Below are positions 54,928 through 61,623 of a stretch of DNA of 64,000 nt, in pieces. The stretch lies in NCBI GenBank assembly GCA_910586965.1, contig CAJUMF010000015.1:1-64000 (forward strand), given 5' to 3'. This DNA is from an uncultured Dorea sp. (GTDB lineage Bacteria; Bacillota; Clostridia; Lachnospirales; Lachnospiraceae). Position 1 is the stretch's first letter; every line of letters begins with the position of its first letter. Under the pieces are notes generated by a model. It did not search any database. It was not told where the DNA came from and saw only the letters and a program-made list of their open reading frames with translations. The position numbers and the translations under genes are program-made.

Positions 54928-55716
54928 ATGATGGGAAACAAAGGGAGCTATACGGTCATCACGGGGGCAAGTTCAGGGCTTGGGTACGAGGCAGCGAAAG
55001 CATTTGCGGGGCGGGGGAGCAATCTCATCCTTGCCGCCCGGAGGAAGGACAGGATGGAAGATTTAAGGCGGGAGATTCTGGAAGAGCATCCGGCTCTTGA
55101 TGTGGCGGTGAAGGTGGTAGACTTGTCCGTTCCGGAAAATGTCGTTCACTTTTACGAAGATGTGAAAGGGTATCCTCTGGGGACCTGGGTGAACAGCGCC
55201 GGGTTTGGAAACTACGGCAGTGTGGGGAGTGAAAAGCCGGGGAAACTTGGCAGGATGCTGCGCCTTAACGTGGAAGCGCTGGCAATCCTGTCATCTTTAT
55301 TTGTCCGTGATTTTAAAAATGTGTGCGGGGCGCAGCTTATCAATGTATCTTCCTGCGGCGGTTATACGGTGGTGCCGGATGCCGTGGCTTACTGCGGAAC
55401 GAAATTCTTTGTCAGTGCATTTACGGAAGGGCTGGACTTGGAGCTTAAAAAAGAGGGAGCGAAGATGCGGGCAAAGGTGTTCGCGCCCGCTGCCACCCGG
55501 ACAGAGTTCGGGAAGGCGGCGAATGACGTCCGGGAGTATGATTACGACAGGATGTTTGGAAAGTATCATACAGCCGCACAGGCCGCGGCGCTCCTGCTTG
55601 AGCTGTATGACAGTGAAAAGACGGTGGGGCTGGTGGACAGGGAAGACTTTTCGTTTATCCTCTGTGAGCCGCGGTTTCCGTATGCGGGAGAATCGCGGTG
55701 TAATCAAAAAAAGTAA
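54928..55716 (+). CDS. Short-chain dehydrogenase/reductase
   Basis: 262 aa from ATG 54928 (CAGGAGGT upstream). The Rossmann motif is TVITGASSGLGYEAAKAF, then VNSAGFGNYG. The catalytic Ser is in INVSSCGG and the Tyr-Lys pair in YCGTK (YxxxK). It is a classical SDR, NAD(P)-dependent. MerR-coupled SDRs in Firmicutes often respond to electrophiles or xenobiotics, but the substrate here is unknown. Confidence 0.9.
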   Translation: MMGNKGSYTVITGASSGLGYEAAKAFAGRGSNLILAARRKDRMEDLRREILEEHPALDVAVKVVDLSVPENVVHFYEDVKGYPLGTWVNSAGFGNYGSVGSEKPGKLGRMLRLNVEALAILSSLFVRDFKNVCGAQLINVSSCGGYTVVPDAVAYCGTKFFVSAFTEGLDLELKKEGAKMRAKVFAPAATRTEFGKAANDVREYDYDRMFGKYHTAAQAAALLLELYDSEKTVGLVDREDFSFILCEPRFPYAGESRCNQKK

Positions 55717-55720
55717 CTTT

Positions 55721-56392
55721 TTACCCCGCCACAATCCTCCCATCCTCAATCCGCACAATCCGGTCTGCCATCTGTGCGATTTCCGGATTGTGGGTAATCA
55801 TGACAATGGTCTGGGAAAATTCCCTGCCTGTCATCTTAAGGAGCCCGATGACGTCGCTGCTTGTCTTGCTGTCCAGATTCCCGGTGGGCTCATCCGCCAG
55901 GATGATGCTCGGCTTTCCGGCTATGGCCCGGGCGATTGCCACGCGCTGCTGCTGGCCGCCGGAGAGATTCCCCGGGAGGCTGTCTAACTTTGTCTCAAGC
56001 CCCAGCATTTCCACCGCTTGGAGGATGAATTTTTTATCCGGTTTCCGGGCGTCTAAGCATATGGGGAACACGATATTTTCCCACACGGTCAGGACGGGCA
56101 CCAGATTATAGTTCTGGAAGATAAATCCAATCTGCCTGCGGCGAAAGATGGTTGCCTGTTCGCCGCTTAGCTTATCAAGTTCTGTATCTCCAATCTTTAT
56201 GCTGCCCTCCGTGGGCGTATCAAGTCCCCCGAGCATGTTGAGAAGGGTGGATTTCCCGCTGCCGGAAGTGCCGATGACGGCGGTGAATTTCCCGCGCTCA
56301 ATCTCTAAGTCCACGCCGTCCAGCGCCCGGACCATGGTATCTCCCTTGCCGTAATATTTTTTAAGGCCTGATGCCTTTAAGATGCTTTCCAT
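55721..56392 (-). CDS. ABC transporter ATP-binding protein (MacB type)
   Basis: 223 aa. It has Walker A GTSGSGKSTLLNMLGG, signature LSGGQQQRVAIARAI, Walker B IILADEPTGNLD and H-loop ITHNPEI. It follows the FtsX-type permease (56407) after 14 nt on the same strand and is its likely ATPase partner. Confidence 0.94.
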   Translation of the reverse strand: MESILKASGLKKYYGKGDTMVRALDGVDLEIERGKFTAVIGTSGSGKSTLLNMLGGLDTPTEGSIKIGDTELDKLSGEQATIFRRRQIGFIFQNYNLVPVLTVWENIVFPICLDARKPDKKFILQAVEMLGLETKLDSLPGNLSGGQQQRVAIARAIAGKPSIILADEPTGNLDSKTSSDVIGLLKMTGREFSQTIVMITHNPEIAQMADRIVRIEDGRIVAG

Positions 56393-56406
56393 AATGTTTT
56401 GTCCTC

Positions 56407-59010
56407 CTATTCTGCCACACGAAGTTTTTCTACGATACTGCCTCTGTGAAAGGCGCGCAGCGCGGCTGCCGGTATCAAAGCCGCCGAGACCATCAATACG
56501 GCGCAGGTGACAAGAGCCGGAACCAGTGTGAACCGAAAGTTAAAAAGCCAGACGGCGCCCGTAAGCTCCCGCACTGCCGTAAATCCCAGCAGCACCGATG
56601 AAAAAATCCCAAGCGCACATGCCCCGGCGGCGTAGTAAAGCCCCTCAAAGGTCATCATCCGGGTGAGCTGCCTGTCCGTCATGCCGATGCTCTGCATGGT
56701 GGCAAATTCGTGCCGCCGGGTGATGATGGCGGTGATGAGGGTGTTGGCCAGGTTTAAGACGCCGATGATGCCGAAGATGACACCGATCATGCCTCCTACA
56801 AATGCAATCATCCAGCGGTTCTTTTCCGCACTTTTCCTTGTATTTTCCGCCGACAGATAGTTGAGGGAAGTGTCTTTTGTGCGGATATAGCCTTCGAGAA
56901 ACGCGGTCATGTCCGCCTGGTTTTCCTCTTTTACGTCAAAAGAATATTTGTACACCGTGGGATTATCATATATTTTTTTATAAATCTCACAGGGGAGATA
57001 GAGGCGCGCCGCGTCGCCCCCTACCGCGGCGGCCCCGCTCAACGTGGAGCCGATTTCCTCGTCATCCCCGTTCTGCGCTGCTTTTGCCAGTATGGGAAGT
57101 TCCAGGAAAGCTTTCCCGTTTTTGTAGACGGTGACGGTGCCGCCGATTTCTGTGACATCAAAATCTTTGTTGATGCCCATGGAAGAGCGGTCCATCATGA
57201 CGCCAACCAGGACGCCTTCGCCCTTTTGCATCTTCCGGTAAAGCTTTTTGGCGTCCGTTATGCCTTCCTTGATATCCATGCGGGAGAGGGCGGCCTCGCT
57301 CATGCCGTATACATTGCAGAGGAACCGTTTGTCCGTTCCCACAGGCGCGCTCAGCCCGTCAAGCTCCTCTGAGACCCCGTATAAAATTTCTTCTCCGTCC
57401 GGGTCTTTCTCTGTCCAGAACTCATTGATTTCAGCTCCGAAGTCGTAGGTGACGTCGGTGTCGTCCAGCGTGTTTTTGTAGATTGTACAGCCTCCGTACA
57501 CGCCCGGCTGGCGGGAGATATCCTCGATGGTCTGTGTTTTTAAGCCCTGCTCCCGCCGGGTAAATCCTTCCAGGATGTTTGTGCTGGCTTTGTTTACCAC
57601 CCCAAAGTCGGTGCGTATCATGTAGTCCACCTGTTTCTCGATATCATAGCTTGCGGCGGCGATTCCCACGCTGTTTAGCAGGGCGATGCTAAGCGTTAGC
57701 GACAGCATGATAAAGGCGGTCCGCCGTTTGTTTCTCCCAAGGTTTGCCCGTGCCATCCGGGTAAGGCGGGCATCCAGGGAGCGGCGCCTGGTTCTTTTTT
57801 TACTGCCGCTTACTTCCACAAAGCGGTAGGCCTCCATGGGCGGCGTGTTGGCGGCGATGCGTACCGGTTTTCTTGTGGAGAGGAATACGGTAAGGGCGGT
57901 AAGTGCTGCCGCACCCAGGAAAATGACCGGGGAGGGCGTTACATTTACCGTCAGATTCTCATACTCTGAGGAGACGGCATCCATCACCATGGGGAGGGTG
58001 GCTTTTCCCACAAAGAATCCGATGAAAAGCCCCAGAGGGATTCCGATGCCGGTAAGCCAGAGCGCCTGGAGATTAAGGAGCCTTTTTACCTGTTTCCGGC
58101 TCATGCCGATGGTGCGGTACAGCCCGTACCGCCGGATTTCCTGCATCACGGCGATGTCGAATACATTGTAGATGAGAAGATATCCGCACAGGATAAAGAG
58201 CGCCCCTATGACAGCGCCCATCCCCATCATGCGTGGGGAGACGGATGCGTTGGTCACGGTGTTTACGGCGGCGCACACATAGTTATCCGCATTGGAATCC
58301 TCCGGGTTGCCGCCCGCGCTTATGACCCATTCATCCATCTTTTCTTTAAGGCGGCGGGAGCTTACCGCTGTAAAGTCGGACCAGTAAGTGCCTGCCATCT
58401 CCCGGTCTTTGTCATAGGTATACTTGAAAATGTCCGGATGTGCATCCCGGAAGGCGGTTCCCGCCCACAGGACGCTGACTTGGTCGTTTGAGGCCTCGTA
58501 CCAGCCGGAGACGGTCATCTCGAAATTGTAGGTCTTTCCCCGAAGGGAAAATCTTACAGGCACTTTTGCGCCCACTTTAGGTTTCATGCCAAGCTCCCGG
58601 AGAGCAAGGTCTGAGGCTGCGATTTCGTCTGCCTTTTTGGGGGAGGCGCCGTGGCTCGGACTGCAGAAATTAAGCTCCGCCTGGGTGTCGTCCAGCACGC
58701 TGAACTCTATGTTATGCCTGTCGGTATCGGCAAGATACGCAACCGGCATACGAAGTCCGTAGTCCCGGATAAACTCTGCGTCCTCAAGCTTTTTAAACTG
58801 TCCGGACGTCAGGTAGCGGAAATCGCCGTCGGATTTGCTCATCTTCATCATCTGCTGTGTCAGCGTCAGGGAGTCTTTCGCGCCTTTGCCGATGGTGGTC
58901 ACCGTGGTAAACAAGACGGCGGTCAGCATGATTGCCAGGATGGCTGACAGATTGCGGATTCGGTTGGCGGCAAAGCTGCGGAATGCCAGAGTGTCAGGGA
59001 AAAGTTTCAT
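56407..59010 (-). CDS. FtsX-type ABC transporter permease
   Basis: 867 aa with a duplicated FtsX layout: an N-terminal helix (about 18-40), an extracellular segment, a three-helix block at about 265-385 (QEIRRYGLYRTIGMSRKQVKRL), then a second half with one helix, a long extracellular domain (about 460-735) and a C-terminal FtsX block (RRHEFATMQSIGMTDRQL). It is the same class as the permease at 33222, but the two are diverged. Upstream of its start are three GGTAC repeats 11 bp apart. Confidence 0.92.
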   Translation of the reverse strand: MKLFPDTLAFRSFAANRIRNLSAILAIMLTAVLFTTVTTIGKGAKDSLTLTQQMMKMSKSDGDFRYLTSGQFKKLEDAEFIRDYGLRMPVAYLADTDRHNIEFSVLDDTQAELNFCSPSHGASPKKADEIAASDLALRELGMKPKVGAKVPVRFSLRGKTYNFEMTVSGWYEASNDQVSVLWAGTAFRDAHPDIFKYTYDKDREMAGTYWSDFTAVSSRRLKEKMDEWVISAGGNPEDSNADNYVCAAVNTVTNASVSPRMMGMGAVIGALFILCGYLLIYNVFDIAVMQEIRRYGLYRTIGMSRKQVKRLLNLQALWLTGIGIPLGLFIGFFVGKATLPMVMDAVSSEYENLTVNVTPSPVIFLGAAALTALTVFLSTRKPVRIAANTPPMEAYRFVEVSGSKKRTRRRSLDARLTRMARANLGRNKRRTAFIMLSLTLSIALLNSVGIAAASYDIEKQVDYMIRTDFGVVNKASTNILEGFTRREQGLKTQTIEDISRQPGVYGGCTIYKNTLDDTDVTYDFGAEINEFWTEKDPDGEEILYGVSEELDGLSAPVGTDKRFLCNVYGMSEAALSRMDIKEGITDAKKLYRKMQKGEGVLVGVMMDRSSMGINKDFDVTEIGGTVTVYKNGKAFLELPILAKAAQNGDDEEIGSTLSGAAAVGGDAARLYLPCEIYKKIYDNPTVYKYSFDVKEENQADMTAFLEGYIRTKDTSLNYLSAENTRKSAEKNRWMIAFVGGMIGVIFGIIGVLNLANTLITAIITRRHEFATMQSIGMTDRQLTRMMTFEGLYYAAGACALGIFSSVLLGFTAVRELTGAVWLFNFRFTLVPALVTCAVLMVSAALIPAAALRAFHRGSIVEKLRVAE

Positions 59011-59039
59011 GGTTGGTTACCTCCTTGTAGTTAGTGACA

Positions 59040-59081
59040 GGATAGCATGGGAAAGGTACAGAAAGGGTACGGGAAAGGTAC
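59040..59081 (-). promoter_or_regulatory. Three GAAAGGGTAC-like direct repeats, 11-bp period, upstream of permease
   Basis: GGTAC occurs at 59055, 59066 and 59077, each preceded by GGGAAA- or GAAAG-type sequence, an exact one-turn spacing. On the minus strand they precede a -10-like TATCCT (59040-59045) and the permease start. Tandem repeats with this period are typical binding sites for OmpR-type regulators; the regulator at 62688 is a natural candidate. Confidence 0.55.
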
Positions 59082-59103
59082 GGTTTTGTGACTTTTGCAG
59101 GAC

Positions 59104-59285
59104 GGCGTATGGGAGCTGCCCTTCCTCTCAGCAGACTGGGGCAGCGCTACGGTGAACTAACCTCTGACTGCGGCTAAGGAGCTCAGGAATGCCTTCGCTC
59201 CTAAGTCTCCGTAAGAGGTGGATTTCACCTTCGCTAAATACGCCCTTTTAATGTCTGCCGAGAGGAAGGGCAGCTCCCATACGCC
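59104..59285. repeat. 182-bp fold-back (MITE-like) element
   Basis: Terminal arms of 33 bp (59104-59136 and 59253-59285) match as inverted repeats with one mismatch. Inside, nested inverted segments continue the stem: GGTGAA/TTCACC, ACCTCT/AGAGGT and AAGGAGC/GCTCCTA, down to a short apical loop near 59195. The whole element can fold as one long imperfect hairpin. It lies in non-coding DNA upstream of the permease promoter. No transposase and no obvious target duplication are seen. Confidence 0.75.
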
Positions 59286-59319
59286 TGTGTTCTGGAAAAG
59301 GCGGGCAAACGTCCTTGCG

Positions 59320-59480
59320 GGAGAGTGTGCGGGAGGTGTGGGGGCGGGGTGTACTGAGGTGCGTGGAGGTGTGGGGGCGGGGGAGTGTTGAGCGCGTTTG
59401 TGTTGTGGGGACAGGGGCGGAGGTTGTGTGTAAGTATGTGACGTGGGAGGCTGGGGGTAAATTGTCTTTGGCGATGGGGG
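59320..59480 (+). repeat. G-rich stretch with repeated GGAGGTGTGGGGGCGGGG
   Basis: GGAGGTGTGGGGGCGGGG occurs twice about 35 bp apart in a run of G/T-rich DNA with very few C. Multiple G-runs of three or more could form a G-quadruplex. Proline/histidine-rich frames on the other strand are composition artefacts. Confidence 0.5.
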
Positions 59481-59581
59481 TTTTGCACTCTTGTATTTTT
59501 TACGGTTTGTGAAGTAAATGCACAAAACTGTATGAACAATAATGTTTCGTTGTTTTTTGTTCATTAAAATTCAGATTCCTC

Positions 59582-59610
59582 TTGCAGGAAGAACAAATGT
59601 TTGCTATGAT
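59582..59610 (+). promoter_or_regulatory. Promoter of the small toxin-like mRNA (TTGCAG-17-TATGAT)
   Basis: TTGCAG at 59582-59587 and TATGAT at 59605-59610 are spaced 17 bp. The predicted start is near 59617, giving a leader of about 108 nt before the 33-aa ORF. Confidence 0.6.
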
Positions 59611-59629
59611 GTGAACAGTGCTACCCTAC

Positions 59630-59652
59630 TCGGTAGGCGGTTAGTCTTCTTT
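59630..59652 (+). repeat. Direct repeat, toxin-side copy (TCGGTAG-N8-TCTTCTTT)
   Basis: This lies at the 5' end of the predicted toxin mRNA. TCGGTAG and TCTTCTTT recur in the same order at 59892-59909 at the far end of the locus. The surrounding GTGCTACC...CGGTTAG also appears inverted there. These shared segments would let the antisense RNA base-pair with the mRNA leader. Confidence 0.6.
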
Positions 59653-59724
59653 CGGAGGACTGTGACCTCTGTTTACATAAATTGCCCATTTTTAATGGAG
59701 ATTTATTATAGGAGGATTTTACCA

Positions 59725-59826
59725 ATGTTAACCGTTGAAAGTCTCATTGCAGTTATTAGCTTATGCATTAGCTGTTTTGGCCTTGGTTACACCATTGGTC
59801 GAAATAGCGATTCACATAAAAAATAA
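59725..59826 (+). CDS. 33-aa membrane peptide, candidate type I toxin
   Basis: MLTVESLIAVISLCISCFGL is followed by GYTIGRNSDSHKK: one hydrophobic helix (about 4-24) then a short charged tail, the profile of Fst, TxpA and holin-like type I toxins. GGAGGA lies 8 nt upstream. The ORF is within the size of Fst (33 aa) but has a different sequence. A terminator begins in its last codons. The convergent antisense promoter and terminal direct repeats argue for a regulated toxin. Toxicity is inferred. The alternative is an unrelated small membrane protein. Confidence 0.7.
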   Translation: MLTVESLIAVISLCISCFGLGYTIGRNSDSHKK

Positions 59827-59862
59827 CCGCCTCGAGCCTGGACAACTTGGCGGTTATTTTTT
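59818..59862. terminator. Shared bidirectional terminator of toxin mRNA and antisense RNA
   Basis: AAAAAATAACCGCC (59818-59831) pairs perfectly with GGCGGTTATTTTTT (59849-59862): a 14-bp stem with six A on one side and six T on the other, so it works in both directions. It overlaps the ORF stop codon. Confidence 0.9.
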
Positions 59863-59907
59863 AACTAAACAATATCTGGGCTAACCGTCTATCGGTAGCA
59901 CTCTTCT
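59818..59907 (-). ncRNA. Candidate antisense antitoxin RNA (RNA II-like, about 90 nt)
   Basis: On the minus strand TTGACA (plus 59937-59942), a 17-bp spacer and TATTAT (plus 59914-59919) form a near-consensus promoter, with a start near 59907. The transcript would end at the shared terminator. It overlaps the 3' end of the toxin mRNA and carries segments complementary to, and repeated in, the mRNA leader. No ORF is present. It matches the RNA I/RNA II convergent plan of the pAD1 par locus. Confidence 0.65.
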
Positions 59908-59909
59908 TT
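59892..59909 (+). repeat. Direct repeat, antisense-side copy (TCGGTAG-N3-TCTTCTTT)
   Basis: Second copy of the direct repeat at 59630-59652, positioned at the 5' end of the predicted antisense RNA. The spacing between the two blocks is 3 nt instead of 8. Confidence 0.55.
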
Positions 59910-59913
59910 TAGT

Positions 59914-59942
59914 ATAATAACATTTGGCTCTGTCTCTGTCAA
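59914..59942 (-). promoter_or_regulatory. Promoter of the antisense RNA (TTGACA-17-TATTAT)
   Basis: A consensus -35 TTGACA is read on the minus strand, with a 17-bp spacer and TATTAT. It is stronger by consensus than the toxin promoter, which is usual for antisense antitoxins. Confidence 0.65.
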
Positions 59943-59998
59943 GAATCCCCATTCTATAATTATAAAATCCTAAATTTTTCCGCCTGTGCGGGCGGGAA

Positions 59999-60664
59999 TC
60001 AGTTTATGATGTGTCCGTCCTGGAGGCGGATTACTTGGTCGGCCAGTTGGGCGAGCTCCAGGTTGTGGGTGATGAGGATGAGGGTCTGGCGGAAGGTCTG
60101 GGTCATGGTTTTTAAGAGTCCGGCTACATTCTGGCTTGTCTTTGCGTCAAAGCTGCCGGTAGGCTCGTCCGCCAGGATGATGGACGGCTTGGTGATGAGG
60201 GCGCGGGCGATGGCGGTGCATTGCTGGCCGCCGCCGGAGAGCATGTGTGGGAGGCGCTCTAATTTGTCATCCAGACCGAGAAACTTTGTAATCTTCTGGA
60301 AGAACGCCGTATCCGGCAGGGAATCGTCGAGGGCAAGGGGGAACAGGATGTTCTCTTTTACGGTCAGTTCCGGAACCAGGTTGTAGTCCTGGAACACAAA
60401 TCCTACCTTTCGCCGCCGGAATACTGTTAGCTGCTCTTCGGAAAGCTCCGAGAGATTGATTCCGTCAACGATGATTTCCCCTTCCGTCGGCTCGTACAGT
60501 CCGCCGATACTGCTTAAAAGTGTCGTCTTCCCGGAGCCGGAGGCTCCGATAATGGCGGTAAATTTGCCCTTCTCGATGGAGAGCGTGATGCCGTCCAGGG
60601 CTTTTACCTGTCCGGCGCCTTTTCCGAAATATTTTTTCAGGTTGTGTATTGTTATGATGTCCAT
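59999..60664 (-). CDS. Orphan ABC ATP-binding protein with altered signature motif
   Basis: 221 aa from ATG 60664 (GAGGATGAT upstream); an in-frame extension to 60745 lacks a site. It has Walker A GASGSGKTTLL, Walker B IILADEPTGSFD and H-loop ITHNLEL. The signature reads LSGGGQQCTAIARAL, where MacB-type ATPases have LSGGQQQRVAIARA, so the third Gln and the Arg are changed. No permease follows; the nearest permease gene on this strand is at 59010, beyond the toxin locus and fold-back element. It may be decaying, or may serve that permease. Confidence 0.88.
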   Translation of the reverse strand: MDIITIHNLKKYFGKGAGQVKALDGITLSIEKGKFTAIIGASGSGKTTLLSSIGGLYEPTEGEIIVDGINLSELSEEQLTVFRRRKVGFVFQDYNLVPELTVKENILFPLALDDSLPDTAFFQKITKFLGLDDKLERLPHMLSGGGQQCTAIARALITKPSIILADEPTGSFDAKTSQNVAGLLKTMTQTFRQTLILITHNLELAQLADQVIRLQDGHIIN

Positions 60665-60763
60665 GTTATCATCCTCCCCGGCGTTTCTTTGTCCGATGAG
60701 GACAGCATAACTTTTTAAAAGAATTTTGTCAAATCGCCTTTGCAATTTGTATTGATTTGTAAT

Positions 60764-60817
60764 GAAACGCTATAAAAAAAGCGTTCCGTTGATTTTTGCA
60801 TTTGTTCATGGTATGCT
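60764..60817 (+). promoter_or_regulatory. Promoter and inverted repeat of the PIN-type toxin-antitoxin pair
   Basis: TTGATT (60789-60794), 17 bp, TATGCT (60812-60817) precede the pair. An inverted repeat GAAACGCT/AGCGTTCC lies just upstream (60764-60786), as expected for an operator bound by the antitoxin complex. Confidence 0.5.
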
Positions 60818-60856
60818 TTAGGAAACAAAAAATAAATTCATAAAGGAGGAATGTCC

Positions 60857-61177
60857 ATGTCAACTTTGGAAAAAGCGATAGGATTATTACAGGAAATGCC
60901 GGAAAACAAACTGGAGGCGGTATATATGTATATACGTTTTGTCAACTCTCAATCAGACGGCGATGAGAATATTTCCGCCGCAAATAAAAGTGCAGATTCC
61001 CTTATGGGGATAGCCCGCGAGCGCGCAAACCCCTCATTAGCAGAAAAAAGCACTGTTGAAGAAAGACAGCGTGGTTTTCAAGGTCTTATGTCTTTTGCCG
61101 GAACATTGCCGGAGAATTTTGATTATAAAAAGGAACTAGAGGAGGCAAGGAATGAAAAATATGCTCGTTTTATTTGA
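60857..61177 (+). CDS. Putative antitoxin of a PIN-domain toxin
   Basis: 106 aa from ATG 60857 (AAAGGAGG upstream, better spaced than ATG 60851). The N-terminal helix STLEKAIGLLQEMPENKLEA resembles DUF2281/antitoxin-like N-termini that bind DNA or dimerise. The C-terminal part is charged and probably disordered (ELEEARNEKYARF), suited to wrap the toxin. Its 3' end overlaps the toxin gene by 26 nt, as in VapBC pairs. Confidence 0.75.
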   Translation: MSTLEKAIGLLQEMPENKLEAVYMYIRFVNSQSDGDENISAANKSADSLMGIARERANPSLAEKSTVEERQRGFQGLMSFAGTLPENFDYKKELEEARNEKYARFI

Positions 61178-61583
61178 CACTAATATCATATTGGATGTAC
61201 TGGAAAAGCGCCTCCCATTTTACGACTCATCAAAGTCTGCGTTGGAAAGCTGCGTTTCCGGCAATGTCACGGGTTATATTGCCCTGCATTCCATTTCAAA
61301 CATTTATTATATTTTGAGAAAACGATATCGGGCATCAGACAGAAGGAAACTTTTGCTTGATATACTGGATTTGCTGCAAGTACCAGGTGCAGGTCATGAG
61401 AGTGTCCGAAATGCCTTACAGAGAGAAGACTTTTCCGATTTTGAGGATTGCCTGCAGGATGAATGTGCAAAACAGATTCATGCCGACTATATCGTAACCC
61501 GAAACACAAATGACTTTTCTGCATCAGATACACCCGCAATTATTCCAGATGATTTACTCAAAATTCTTAACAATTGCAAATGA
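61152..61583 (+). CDS. PIN-domain ribonuclease toxin (VapC-like)
   Basis: 143 aa. The PIN-fold acidic residues are visible: LFDTNIILDVLEKR (N-terminal Asp), SFSDFEDCLQ-type DFEDCLQDECA in the middle, and YIVTRNTNDF near the C-terminus. It would cleave RNA in the absence of the upstream antitoxin. The pair is intact, on the strand opposite to the flanking ABC and kinase genes, so it looks like an insertion into that locus. Confidence 0.88.
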   Translation: MKNMLVLFDTNIILDVLEKRLPFYDSSKSALESCVSGNVTGYIALHSISNIYYILRKRYRASDRRKLLLDILDLLQVPGAGHESVRNALQREDFSDFEDCLQDECAKQIHADYIVTRNTNDFSASDTPAIIPDDLLKILNNCK

Positions 61584-61623
61584 GTGATTATCATAGGTTT
61601 CATAAAATACTTCCCCGATAAGC

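Noticed and set aside
59157..59564. 135-aa Pro/His-rich minus-strand frame
   Set aside because: Translation of the G-rich repeats and fold-back arm; low complexity, not a protein.
59617..59724. Leader of the 33-aa ORF considered as a T-box or riboswitch
   Set aside because: GCTACC...GGTAG can pair, but no T-box GGTGG motif or aptamer core is present; the convergent antisense promoter and outer repeats fit a type I toxin leader better.
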